Positions 1 through 8,244 of a DNA stretch of 64,000 nucleotides are shown here, piece after piece (the stretch's first letter is position 1; every line of letters begins with the position of its first letter). Under the pieces are notes generated by a model. It searched no databases. It was not told the origin of the DNA and saw nothing but the letters and a program-made list of their open reading frames with translations. The translations under genes and the position numbers were made by a program. Source of the stretch: Gracilibacillus salinarum (GTDB lineage Bacteria > Bacillota > Bacilli > Bacillales > Amphibacillaceae); NCBI RefSeq assembly GCF_022919575.1, contig NZ_CP095071.1, positions 806,001 through 870,000 of the forward strand, given 5' to 3'.

Positions 1-155
1 TATCTTTTCCTATCATAAACAATTTTCAGCTATTGTTCAAAGAAATCTGTGACAAGACGAAATTATAACATAAAATGTGACAATAGGTCCTAAAATAACA
101 GTAAAAAAGTATTGTATTCGTAAAATCGTTCGACAAATTATTACAAACTTTTTCC

Positions 156-255
156 TGTGGATAACTTTGTGCACACCATCCACACTTATACCATCAACTT
201 TAGGGGCATTTATGCACTAGTTACACACAAGTTATAAACAGGTATATGTAGATAA
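156..255. promoter_or_regulatory. DnaA-box cluster upstream of sda
   Basis: A perfect DnaA box lies at 156-164 (TGTGGATAA, the minus-strand form of TTATCCACA). Near matches are CCATCCACA at 176-184 (two mismatches), TTATGCACT at 210-218 (fits TTATNCACA except the last base), TTATAAACA at 232-240 (two mismatches) and TGTAGATAA at 247-255 (one mismatch, minus form). In B. subtilis sda is transcribed under direct DnaA control from boxes around its promoter, so the arrangement fits the family. The first 120 bases of the window show no gene or box. Confidence 0.75.
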
Positions 256-263
256 GTTAACAG

Positions 264-292
264 TTGTCCGTAAGTTGATTTCATGCTACATT
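264..292 (+). promoter_or_regulatory. Candidate sigma-A promoter of sda
   Basis: TTGTCC at 264-269 and TACATT at 287-292 are separated by 17 bases. A TGC just before the -10 gives an extended -10 element. It lies directly downstream of the DnaA boxes and about 45 bases before the start codon. Called from pattern only. Confidence 0.5.
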
Positions 293-337
293 TACTATAA
301 CACGTAGCAGACATCCTAACTATTGGAGGGACAAGCT

Positions 338-478
338 TTGGAAAACTTATCCGATGAATTACTAATTGAATCCTACAAAAAAGCTACCGAGCTTCAACTC
401 AGCTATGAATTCATACAACTAATGGAAGAAGAGATGATCCGTCGCTCATTAATGGATTTTCTGGAGTACACTAATTAA
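338..478 (+). CDS. sda: Sda, checkpoint inhibitor of sporulation kinases
   Basis: Small 46-residue protein beginning [16 protein letters not shown]. It closely resembles B. subtilis Sda (about 46-52 residues; [10 protein letters not shown] is the hallmark), which folds as a helical hairpin, binds the dimerisation domain of histidine kinase KinA and blocks Spo0A activation when replication is disturbed. The start is TTG at 338, with GGAGGG at 325-330. It is a monocistronic gene with a DnaA-box cluster upstream and its own terminator downstream, as expected for a gene that couples chromosome replication to sporulation entry. The identification rests on length and sequence along the whole protein. 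Confidence 0.93.
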   Translation: MENLSDELLIESYKKATELQLSYEFIQLMEEEMIRRSLMDFLEYTN

Positions 479-498
479 ATAAACCTAAGTAATATCAA

Positions 499-527
499 CT
501 TAGTCGCGTAACGACTAGGTTTTTTTC
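499..527 (+). terminator. Rho-independent terminator of sda
   Basis: An 8-bp stem (CTTAGTCG paired with CGACTAGG, one G-T pair) with loop CGTAA is followed by a run of T. It begins about 20 bases after the sda stop. Confidence 0.85.
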
Positions 528-815
528 TTTTATTCCCCCTCTTATCACCCCTTCTCTCATCCACTTTTCGACATATTTCAATCTTTTCTTTTCACTGTAT
601 CATGCCGCTCTATCCTTAAAGCTGACAAAAATTTTCTTTTAAAAAATTTTTTGATTTATATATAAATAGGATATTTCTCGTCTAATTTGGAATAACAAGA
701 AGAAAGTACGGTTCACGTCTCTTGTGTTCCATAAAGTTTATAGATTAGAATAGAGTAGATGCTGCAATTTACAAAACATTATTATTAATTCAATCATAAG
801 GGGGAGCCTCGATAG
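528..815 (+). promoter_or_regulatory. AT-rich leader and promoter region of the mrp operon
   Basis: No ORF. A weak promoter candidate is TTGTGT (722-727), 18 bases, TAGAAT (746-751). An imperfect hairpin at 689-730 pairs GGAA-TA-ACAAGA with TCTTGT-G-TTCC and overlaps that -35. I see no recognisable riboswitch. The mrpA ribosome binding site AAGGGGGAG lies just before 816. Confidence 0.35.
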
Positions 816-3152
816 ATGTTGTTCGCAGTTTTTTTGCCGGTATTACTGGCAATTTTTATCCCATATTTAAGTAAATGGAAGGAGAAGATACATACAGGCT
901 ATTTTGTATTGCTTGCGCCACTGGCTGTATTTCTTTACTTCATTCCACACATAGGTAATGATTTTACACCCGTTACCCAATCTTTTAACTGGATTCCATC
1001 CATGGATATTGGATTTGAATTTTATCTGGATGGTCTAAGTTTATTGTTTGTCTTATTAATAAGTGGTATTGGAACACTGGTCACGCTTTATTCGATCTTT
1101 TACCTGCATACCTCTGAAAGATTGGACCAATTTTACGTCTATCTCCTGATTTTTATGACCGCCATGTTTGGTGTCGTTTTATCCGATAACGTATTTGTTC
1201 TCTATGCATTTTGGGAGCTTACCTCGATTTCATCATTCCTGCTGATTGGATATTGGAATTATAAAGAACGTTCCCGTTATGGTGCATTAAAATCTATGTT
1301 GATCACTATTTTTGGTGGTCTGAGTATGTTCGGTGGTTTTATCTTACTTACCACTATTACAGGTACGAACAGTATACAAGAAATGATCCAACAAACAGAC
1401 ACGATTCTTTCGAGTCCATATTTCGGATTAATTTTAGCGCTAATATTATTAGGAGCATTTACTAAATCCGCTCAATTCCCTTTCCACATCTGGCTGCCAG
1501 ATGCAATGGAAGCTCCTACGCCGGTGAGTGCTTACTTACACTCTGCCACAATGGTAAAAGCCGGGATTTTTCTAGTAGCCCGCTTCTCACCAATTTTCTC
1601 AGAAAGCGACTGGTTCTTCGTATTGGTAAGCGGATTTGGAATTATTACTTTAGTATGGGGTTCATTTATGGCAGTTCGCCAGACGGACCTAAAAGGTATT
1701 CTCGCCTTTTCTACCATCAGCCAGTTAGGTATGATTATGGCGATGCTCGGCTTTGGTACAAAACTTGCGATTTACGCAGCAGTCTTTCACATATTAAACC
1801 ATGCTACATTTAAAGGCAGTTTATTTATGATCGCAGGTATCGTTGATCACGAGTCGGGTACACGTGATATTCGCAAATTAGGTGGCCTGGCAACCTTGAT
1901 GCCTATCTCAGCAACATTAGCCTTTTTCGGTACGTTTTCTATGGCAGGTGTACCACTACCTTTCTTAAACGGGTTCTACAGTAAGGAATTGTTTTTTGAT
2001 GCTTCCTTAGAATTACACGAATCCTCTATTGCATTTGCCAATATTTTAGCACAGGCTATCCCGTATTTAGCTGTTTTTGGAAGTATTTTCACATTTGTCT
2101 ATTCCATGTATTTAGTGTTTGGAACCTTTATGGGCAAAAAGAAACTAGATCAGTTGCCTGCGAAGCCGCATGAAGCACCTGTTGGGATGTTAATTTCACC
2201 GATGATACTTATAGTAGGTGTTATCCTTATCGGTTTATTCCCGAATTTTGTGAACAGTACTTTCTTAGCCCATACAGCGGAAGCAATCTACGGTGCACCT
2301 GTCGATAAGCATGTTCAGTTTTGGCATGGATGGGACAGCCCGCCACTGTATATGTCATTGGTGGTTGTCGGGATTGGTACAGTACTAGCGTTGACGATAA
2401 AATACTGGAAAAATATTTATCAATACTTCCCAGGAAAGCTCAGCTTAAATAAAGCATACGATTTTCTTGTAGATCAATCTGAAAAAACATCCGCAAGAAT
2501 TACGAACAGTTATATGAATGGTTCATTAAACCGTTATATGTCGCTGATCTTAATCGCAATTGTCAGTTGTACGTTTGCCATACTTTGGATTACAGATGGA
2601 TTTGCCTGGGATACCAGTAACCTGGCCGACATTACAGTGCATGAGATTCTGATTGCTGTTGCAATGGCTGTTGCTGCTATCTTTACGATCTTCACCAAAA
2701 ATAAGGTTGCTTCTATTTTAATCCTAGGTGTGGTCGGTTACGGCTTATCATTATTATTTATTCTGTATAGTGCACCAGATTTAGCCTTAACCCAACTCGT
2801 TGTTGAGACGATCACAGTAGCCTTATTTTTACTATGCTTCTATCATTTACCGGACCTTCGTGAAAGAACAGAAGGTAAAGCGAAAAAACTTAGGAACCTC
2901 ATTATTTCTGTTGGTTTCGGTGCAATGATGACGATTGTTGCCATATCGGCACATAGTACAAAATTATTCGAAAAGATTTCTGATTACTTCCTCGAAACAG
3001 CTCATGATATCGGAGGCGGCGATAACGTCGTAAACGTCATTTTAGTCGATATGCGTGGAGTTGATACTTTATTTGAGATTGTCGTATTAGGAATAGCTGC
3101 TTTAGCCATTTATGGCCTTATCAAGCTTCGCAACAAAAAGGGGGCAAAATAA
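816..3152 (+). CDS. mrpA: Na+/H+ antiporter subunit A (Mrp complex)
   Basis: Largest subunit of the Mrp (Mnh, Sha) cation/proton antiporter, a membrane complex related to respiratory complex I. It has 778 residues, against about 800 in Bacillus. The NuoL-like proton-pumping part shows WELTSISSFLLIG (E134), and lysines K217 (TKSAQFPF) and K248 (MVKAG). The C-terminal MbhD/MbhE-like helices include DLALTQLVVETITVALF and end with DTLFEIVVLGIAALAIYG, so the protein looks complete. The start is set by AAGGGGGAG before ATG. The stop TAA touches the ATG of mrpC, which leaves no room for mrpB. It exports Na+ in exchange for protons and supports salt and alkali tolerance. Confidence 0.95.
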   Translation: MLFAVFLPVLLAIFIPYLSKWKEKIHTGYFVLLAPLAVFLYFIPHIGNDFTPVTQSFNWIPSMDIGFEFYLDGLSLLFVLLISGIGTLVTLYSIFYLHTSERLDQFYVYLLIFMTAMFGVVLSDNVFVLYAFWELTSISSFLLIGYWNYKERSRYGALKSMLITIFGGLSMFGGFILLTTITGTNSIQEMIQQTDTILSSPYFGLILALILLGAFTKSAQFPFHIWLPDAMEAPTPVSAYLHSATMVKAGIFLVARFSPIFSESDWFFVLVSGFGIITLVWGSFMAVRQTDLKGILAFSTISQLGMIMAMLGFGTKLAIYAAVFHILNHATFKGSLFMIAGIVDHESGTRDIRKLGGLATLMPISATLAFFGTFSMAGVPLPFLNGFYSKELFFDASLELHESSIAFANILAQAIPYLAVFGSIFTFVYSMYLVFGTFMGKKKLDQLPAKPHEAPVGMLISPMILIVGVILIGLFPNFVNSTFLAHTAEAIYGAPVDKHVQFWHGWDSPPLYMSLVVVGIGTVLALTIKYWKNIYQYFPGKLSLNKAYDFLVDQSEKTSARITNSYMNGSLNRYMSLILIAIVSCTFAILWITDGFAWDTSNLADITVHEILIAVAMAVAAIFTIFTKNKVASILILGVVGYGLSLLFILYSAPDLALTQLVVETITVALFLLCFYHLPDLRERTEGKAKKLRNLIISVGFGAMMTIVAISAHSTKLFEKISDYFLETAHDIGGGDNVVNVILVDMRGVDTLFEIVVLGIAALAIYGLIKLRNKKGAK

Positions 3153-3491
3153 ATGGAAATCGTCATGTCGATTCTAGCAGGAATTTTGTTTACAACTGGT
3201 ATCTATAATATGTTACAAAAGCAGATGCTGAGAATTATTATTGGTACTGCTTTGGTTTCCCACGGAGCTCACCTGTTTATTTTAACAATGGGGGAACTGA
3301 AACGTGGGAAACCACCAGTTCTTAGTGATGAAATCGCAAATTATAGCGATCCGCTTCCACAAGCATTAATCCTTACATCGATTGTAATTAGCTTTGGTGT
3401 CACAAGTCTATTACTTGTACTGGCTTATCGTGCCTCCAAGGAGAATGGAACAGATAATATGGAGAAATTAAGGGGAAACGAAAATGATTAG
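3153..3491 (+). CDS. mrpC: Na+/H+ antiporter subunit C (NuoK-like)
   Basis: NuoK-like subunit of 112 residues with three membrane helices. Motifs LVSHGAHLFILTMG and YSDPLPQALILTSIVISFG are characteristic of MrpC, and the second is nearly invariant in Bacillus. The ATG follows the mrpA stop with no gap, and the end overlaps mrpD by 8 bases, so A, C and D are translationally coupled. In typical Bacillus operons mrpB would lie before this gene. I checked that the sequence is MrpC and not MrpB: it lacks the MrpB GHNxPGGGF motif. Confidence 0.93.
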   Translation: MEIVMSILAGILFTTGIYNMLQKQMLRIIIGTALVSHGAHLFILTMGELKRGKPPVLSDEIANYSDPLPQALILTSIVISFGVTSLLLVLAYRASKENGTDNMEKLRGNEND

Positions 3492-4968
3492 TAACTTAGC
3501 TGTATTACCAATAGTCATACCGCTGATCGCAGGTGTCATAGCCATACTCATTCACCGTAAACTGACCATCGTCAGACGTTTTGCTCAGATATTGACAGTC
3601 GTTAATACGATTGTAGTCGCTTATGTATTATTTTATGTCAGTCAGAATGGTGCTGTCGTTTTAGAGGCAGGTGATTGGATGGCGCCATTCGGCATCGTCC
3701 TTGTTGCCGATCTCTTATCAGTGGTATTAGTGTTTACCACCAATATCATCGCTCTTGCTTGTGTGTTTTATGCACCGAAGTCATTAAGTGATCAACAAGA
3801 AGAATTTTACTTTTACACGTTCTACTTTCTGCTGATATCAGGGGTGTCCGGAGCGTTTATAACAGGTGATTTATTCAACCTGTTCGTGTTCTTTGAAGTA
3901 CTTCTGATGGCATCTTATGGACTGATTGTATTAGGTGGCGAAAAGGTCCAATTGCGAGAATCAATAAAGTATGTATTGATCAACCTCTTTTCATCAATGC
4001 TTTTTGTCACAACAATCGCGTTTTTATATTCCGTCGTTGGTACGGTAAATATGGCGCAAATTGCGCAACGTGTCGGCGAAGTAGAACAAACAGGCGTACT
4101 AACTGCAATCGGAATCTTGCTGTTTTTCGTATTTGGTACGAAAGCTGCCCTATTCCCGTTATATTATTGGCTTCCAAAGCCTTATATAGCGCCTAACCCA
4201 GTTGTTTCTGCTTTGTTTGGTGCCCTTCTGACAAAGGTTGGTATTTATTCATTGCTACGTGTGTTTTCAATCATTTTTGTTCACAAAAGTGACATTACGC
4301 ATGAATTGTTTATCTGGATAGCTGCCCTCACCCTAATATTTGGTGCAATCGGCGCAATGTCAACAAACAATATAAAATTAATTGTAGCTTATAATATTAT
4401 TCCGGCAGTGGGCTTTATGCTTCTAGGAATTGGTGTCTATAACAGTACAGGTTACGCAGGTACCGTTTACTATCTAGTTAGTGACATGATTATTAAAGCT
4501 GTTCTGTTTCTGCTTGTAGGTGCAATCGCCTATTTAACTGGAACAAGTGATTTGCGAAAGATACGTGGTTTAATACACTATTATCCATTCCTCGGCTGGC
4601 TATTCTTTATCGCAGCTCTGGTTTTAGCTGGTATTCCACCGTTTAGCGGATTCATTGGCAAATTATTATTACTGCAAGGTGCGATAGAATCTGACCAAAT
4701 CATTGTCGCCTTAATCGGGCTGGCAGCCAGTTTATTAATCTTATTATCTGTGATGCGAATATTCATCCGTGGTTTCTGGGGGGAAAAAGACGAATCCATT
4801 ATCCCTGACAAAAAAGCTGCAAGAAGCTTTGCATTACCTGTAGTCTTTCTTCTGTTTTTCTCGATTTTGCTTGGTGTCGGTGCAGAATGGTTCTACCCGA
4901 GCATAGCGTCAATCGGGGATTATCTAATGAACCCGGAAACCTATATTCAATCTGTATTAAAGGAGTAA
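3484..4968 (+). CDS. mrpD: Na+/H+ antiporter subunit D (NuoN/NuoM-like)
   Basis: Second antiporter-like subunit, 494 residues, about 14 membrane helices. The key acidic residue is E138 in NLFVFFEVLLMASYG, and GTKAALFPLYYWLPKPY carries the paired lysine of the proton path. Length matches Bacillus MrpD (about 493). It overlaps mrpC by 8 bases and is followed by mrpE after 6 bases. Together with MrpA it forms the two proton-translocating modules of the complex. Confidence 0.95.
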   Translation: MISNLAVLPIVIPLIAGVIAILIHRKLTIVRRFAQILTVVNTIVVAYVLFYVSQNGAVVLEAGDWMAPFGIVLVADLLSVVLVFTTNIIALACVFYAPKSLSDQQEEFYFYTFYFLLISGVSGAFITGDLFNLFVFFEVLLMASYGLIVLGGEKVQLRESIKYVLINLFSSMLFVTTIAFLYSVVGTVNMAQIAQRVGEVEQTGVLTAIGILLFFVFGTKAALFPLYYWLPKPYIAPNPVVSALFGALLTKVGIYSLLRVFSIIFVHKSDITHELFIWIAALTLIFGAIGAMSTNNIKLIVAYNIIPAVGFMLLGIGVYNSTGYAGTVYYLVSDMIIKAVLFLLVGAIAYLTGTSDLRKIRGLIHYYPFLGWLFFIAALVLAGIPPFSGFIGKLLLLQGAIESDQIIVALIGLAASLLILLSVMRIFIRGFWGEKDESIIPDKKAARSFALPVVFLLFFSILLGVGAEWFYPSIASIGDYLMNPETYIQSVLKE

Positions 4969-4974
4969 ATCTAT

Positions 4975-5451
4975 ATGACTCTTCAAATTGTATTAAATGT
5001 CATTATCGCTATCATGTGGATGTTTTTAACGGAGACCTATACCTTCGTATCCTTTCTTTCAGGTTATATCATGGGGATACTGCTATTGTTCCTGTTAAGA
5101 CGTTTTATTCCTGATACGTTTTATTTTAAGCGTGTATGGAAAATAATAAAACTTGTCTTTCTCTTTATCAAAGAGTTACTGATTGCGAATTGGGATATTT
5201 TAAAATGGGTGTACAAACCTAAAAAAGATTATAAACCTGGCATTTTTGCCTTACCTACTGAATTAAAAAGCAACTGGGAGATTACGATACTAACCTCTTT
5301 AATATCGTTAACACCGGGTACGTTGTCGGTTGCTGTATCCGAAGGTAACAGTGTGATCTATATCCACGCAATGGATATTGACACGAACGAAACAGCAATT
5401 GAAGCGATTAAAACAACATTTGAACAGGCGATTATGGAGGTGACGAGATGA
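4975..5451 (+). CDS. mrpE: Na+/H+ antiporter subunit E
   Basis: 158 residues, usual MrpE length. N-terminal membrane helices are followed by a cytosolic domain with the family signature NWEITILTSLISLTPGTLSV and HAMDID. The function of MrpE within the complex is structural and less well defined than A or D. Its end overlaps mrpF by 4 bases (ATGA type). Confidence 0.93.
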   Translation: MTLQIVLNVIIAIMWMFLTETYTFVSFLSGYIMGILLLFLLRRFIPDTFYFKRVWKIIKLVFLFIKELLIANWDILKWVYKPKKDYKPGIFALPTELKSNWEITILTSLISLTPGTLSVAVSEGNSVIYIHAMDIDTNETAIEAIKTTFEQAIMEVTR

Positions 5452-5738
5452 ATGAACTGATTAATACGATTGCAATTGTATGTATGATTGTCGTTACTAT
5501 TTCCATTGCACTCTTATTATTTCGAGTCATAAAAGGCCCGACTAATCCTGATCGTGCTGTAGCGCTTGATGCGATTGGTGTGAACTTAATGGGGATGGCT
5601 GGTCTAAGTGCTATTCTGCTCGTCACTACTCGTCTGAATGATGTTATCTTATTAATCGGGATTCTGCTATTTGTTGGAACCGTTGGTTTAGCAAAATATT
5701 TAGAAAAGGGTGTTATCATTGACAGGGACGACGACTGA
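5448..5738 (+). CDS. mrpF: Na+/H+ antiporter subunit F
   Basis: 96 residues, three helices. Motif RVIKGPTNPDRAVALDAIG is the MrpF signature, and the D of PDR and the D of ALDAIG are the conserved acidic residues. The start overlaps the mrpE stop (ATGA) and the end overlaps mrpG, so translation is coupled through the operon. Confidence 0.93.
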   Translation: MNELINTIAIVCMIVVTISIALLLFRVIKGPTNPDRAVALDAIGVNLMGMAGLSAILLVTTRLNDVILLIGILLFVGTVGLAKYLEKGVIIDRDDD

Positions 5739-6087
5739 ATTCATTATGAATATTTTGGTGATCGTATTTTTAATTACTGGTACCTTCTTCGTCATCTCGG
5801 CGTCTATTGGTGTGATTCGCTTTCCTGATGTATACACAAGATTGCACGCTTCGACCAAAGCGGCAACACTTGGTATCTCAGGAATCATGATCGGTGCTTT
5901 TATCTTCTTATATGTAGAGCATCAGATTGTCAGTGGTAAGCTGATCTTAGGAATTATTTTCATTCTGCTAACCGCTCCCGTATCCGCCCATATGATCGGC
6001 CGCGCCGCCCACTCCATTGGCATAAAACCTTGGAGCCAGGACGGTAATACGAAAGACGAATACGCAGACACACTAAAAGAAAAATGA
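5719..6087 (+). CDS. mrpG: Na+/H+ antiporter subunit G
   Basis: 122 residues from a TTG start at 5719, preceded by AAAAGGG about 8 bases upstream. The in-frame GTG at 5710 touches that site and is less likely. Motif ASIGVIRFPDVYTRLHASTK identifies MrpG, a three-helix subunit. It overlaps the end of mrpF by 20 bases and is the last gene of the operon, with a strong terminator just downstream. Confidence 0.92.
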   Translation: MTGTTTEFIMNILVIVFLITGTFFVISASIGVIRFPDVYTRLHASTKAATLGISGIMIGAFIFLYVEHQIVSGKLILGIIFILLTAPVSAHMIGRAAHSIGIKPWSQDGNTKDEYADTLKEK

Positions 6088-6090
6088 AAG

Positions 6091-6127
6091 AATCAGTAAG
6101 ATCAATTTTGATCTTACTGATTTTTTT
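6091..6127 (+). terminator. Terminator of the mrp operon
   Basis: A long stem of AATCAGTAAGATCA with TGATCTTACTGATT is followed directly by TTTTTTT. It begins four bases after the mrpG stop. Confidence 0.9.
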
Positions 6128-6129
6128 AT

Positions 6130-6700
6130 GAGTAAAGAAAGTATATGTACAGTCACAGCAGTAATCACTTTGAACATGAATTTTATTTCCTATAATATGG
6201 ATTATGTTAACTAAGCATTACTAGCCAAGCATCCATATTGAGATATTTAATGTGCTAGAATACCGCTCTGTCCAACCACTCCGCGTCCTGCGGGGCACGG
6301 CTGAAGCTAACTTTGTGAAGAAGAGCGCTTCACAAAGTGGATCTTCAGCGCCTGCCTTTCCCGCGGGAGTCTCCGTGGTTGGCCTACGCTAGAATTGGGA
6401 TTCTACAATTTTTGGTAGAGCTAGCATATTGATCGTATGCATAAATAATAGTTATTGAAAAATGCCTAGAACCACTGCTTTTTGCTGTCCCATGCGTTGT
6501 AGCACTTCCTTTAAGCGTAGGAAATATGCGGAGACTCCCGTGGAATCAGCGCGAGCTGAAGATCCACTTGGTAAAGAAAAGAATTTTCTTTACCAAGTTA
6601 GCTGAAGCCGTGCCCACAGGACGCGGAGCTTATTTCCGAAGCTTTGCTAAGCACAGTAAAAATGTCATAATCACCAAATGAAAATACAATCTTACAGCAT
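6130..6700 (+). repeat. Family A intergenic element, copy 1 (two hairpins)
   Basis: The left inverted-repeat end is at 6189-6211 (TATAATATGGATTATGT core). It is preceded from about 6130 by a conserved outer segment (GTACAGTCACAGCAGTAATC). Hairpin H1 is at 6272-6382, with base CCAACCAC/GTGGTTGG and apex ACTTTGTGAAG/CTTCACAAAGT. Hairpin H2 is at 6520-6637, with basal GGAAATA/TATTTCC and apex TTGGTAAAG/CTTTACCAA. The segment between them contains a short inverted repeat (GCTAG..CTAGC). The right end near 6700 is decayed. It contains no coding sequence. Confidence 0.85.
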
Positions 6701-7030
6701 TAGATAGATTCTTACTTAGCAAAAAATATGATATGTCTTTACAGCGCAGTATGCTTCTACTACGTAATACTAGGATAAATCTAACATAGGCATAGCACTA
6801 TGTGCATAATTGATTTCGTGGTAAAGCGTCTGTCATTAACTGGTACAACTTTTGGCATTCGGTGGTAAAAAGTCTGTCAGAGGTGGTGCATTTCAGTGGC
6901 TGTAATCAGTATTACGGACGGTTAGCGCCTTGATAAAAAGATTCATACACTATCTGATAAGAAATAGCCGTGTCACTCGGCACCTGGAAACAAGGAAACT
7001 TCCTGCATCGCCCTACCATAAAGAAAATGA
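6701..7030. other. Non-coding spacer with partial family B repeat and a short direct repeat
   Basis: No gene seen. CGTGGTAAAGCGTCTGTCA (6817-6835) and a near copy starting CGGTGGTAAAAAGTCTGTCA (6860-6880) form a direct repeat with a period of about 44 bases. The family B end ATTACGGACGGTTAGCGCC lies at about 6912-6930. Confidence 0.5.
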
Positions 7031-7039
7031 AGTTACGTT

Positions 7040-7367
7040 CCTATAATGTGCATTATATAATGCTAGCATTGCGATCACTTTGATATATTATTGTATGTGC
7101 TGGGGTACCACTTCGGTTCTACGCTAGAATTGCTACTCTACAGCCTTTGTGAGCTAGCATATTGATTGCATTTATAAATAACAGCTTTGGAATAGCATAA
7201 TGCTTAGAATTACTGCTTTTAACTGTTATATAATTTGTAGCACTTCCTTTAGGGCGGGGACTCCCGTGGGATCAGCGCAGCCTAATTCCGAATCTTTGCT
7301 ACGCAGGTAAGCGATATCAAAATGACCATTTTGCAATACAAATTTTGTAAACATCATCCATATTATT
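7040..7367 (+). repeat. Family A element, degenerate copy 1b
   Basis: The left end near 7040 (CTATAATGTGCATTATATA) and right end 7347-7367 (GTAAACATCATCCATATTA) are mutated forms of the inverted ends. Inside, the inter-hairpin segment is well preserved (TACGCTAGAATTG, GAGCTAGCATATTGAT), but H2 is truncated after GGACTCCCGTGGGATCAGCG. Confidence 0.7.
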
Positions 7368-7452
7368 AAGTAGTTATTTAATAACTAATCCAGCCACTTT
7401 TAAAATTAACAACTGCTAACTGCAATTTGAATTATTAGCTTGACCATATGAC

Positions 7453-7480
7453 ACAATGGACAAACGTGCGGCATAAACTG
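7453..7480 (+). promoter_or_regulatory. Possible sporulation-sigma promoter of sigK
   Basis: GCATAAACTG at 7471-7480 resembles the sigma-K/sigma-E -10 (CATANNNTA), with an AC about 17 bases upstream as in sigma-K -35 elements. Known sigK genes are transcribed by sigma-E and sigma-K. The match is weak and rests only on position and pattern. Confidence 0.3.
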
Positions 7481-7518
7481 AAGTATGGGCGAATACCTAC
7501 TATCTAGGAGGTGTCATA

Positions 7519-8217
7519 TTGTCAATTTTATTTGGCATTTTAGCGATTATCAAAGAAGCACTATTCTTTGTTGCTTACGTAAAAAACAATACGTTTCCTC
7601 AGCCACTCTCTCCTAAAGAAGAGGCGGAAATGATTGAAAAAATGCAAGATGGCGATGAAAACGCCCGCAACAAATTAATCGAACATAATTTACGATTAGT
7701 GGCTCATATCGTTAAGAAATTTGAGAACACCGGAGAAGATGCCGAGGATTTAATCTCCATTGGAACAATCGGCCTCATAAAAGGCATTGAGAGCTATTCT
7801 AGTGGCAAAGGGACTAAACTGGCCACATATGCCGCCAGGTGTATTGAAAACGAAATTCTGATGCATTTACGAGCCATGAAGAAGACGAAGAAGGATGTCT
7901 CCTTGCAAGATCCAATTGGTCAGGATAAAGAAGGTAATGAAATTAGCCTGATTGATATTTTAGAAGCAGAAAATGAAGATATTACAGAGGCGATTCAACT
8001 TCATATGGAGTTGAAAAAGATCGAAAAATACTTACGTGTACTTGATAAACGGGAAAAGGAAGTCATTATTGCAAGATTTGGTTTGGGCAAAACAGACGAA
8101 TTAACGCAACGAGAAATAGCCAAGAAACTTAAAATATCACGGAGTTATGTCTCCCGCATAGAGAAAAGAGCTTTAATGAAAGTCTTTCATGAATATTACC
8201 GTAATGAATTAAAATAG
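7519..8217 (+). CDS. sigK: RNA polymerase sporulation sigma factor SigK, uninterrupted
   Basis: 232 residues, late mother-cell sigma factor. The first 20 or so residues ([20 protein letters not shown]) are the hydrophobic pro-sequence that SpoIVFB removes in B. subtilis. Region 2 is nearly identical to the family ([40 protein letters not shown]). Region 4 ends [16 protein letters not shown]. In B. subtilis the gene is split by the skin prophage; here it is one continuous frame. TAGGAGGTG precedes the start. The gene stands alone between repeat-rich DNA and a terminator shared with mtnN. The stop codon lies inside that terminator. Confidence 0.95.
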   Translation: MSILFGILAIIKEALFFVAYVKNNTFPQPLSPKEEAEMIEKMQDGDENARNKLIEHNLRLVAHIVKKFENTGEDAEDLISIGTIGLIKGIESYSSGKGTKLATYAARCIENEILMHLRAMKKTKKDVSLQDPIGQDKEGNEISLIDILEAENEDITEAIQLHMELKKIEKYLRVLDKREKEVIIARFGLGKTDELTQREIAKKLKISRSYVSRIEKRALMKVFHEYYRNELK

Positions 8218-8242
8218 CTGTCGAGTTCTCGACAGCTATTTT
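8212..8242. terminator. Bidirectional terminator between sigK and mtnN
   Basis: AAATAGCTGTCGAG pairs with CTCGACAGCTATTT, with A-run and T-run on the two sides, so it can serve both convergent genes. Confidence 0.9.
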
Positions 8243-8244
8243 TC

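Noticed and set aside
528..815. Riboswitch in the mrp leader
   Set aside because: Only a short imperfect hairpin is seen, which overlaps the putative -35; no conserved riboswitch core recognised.
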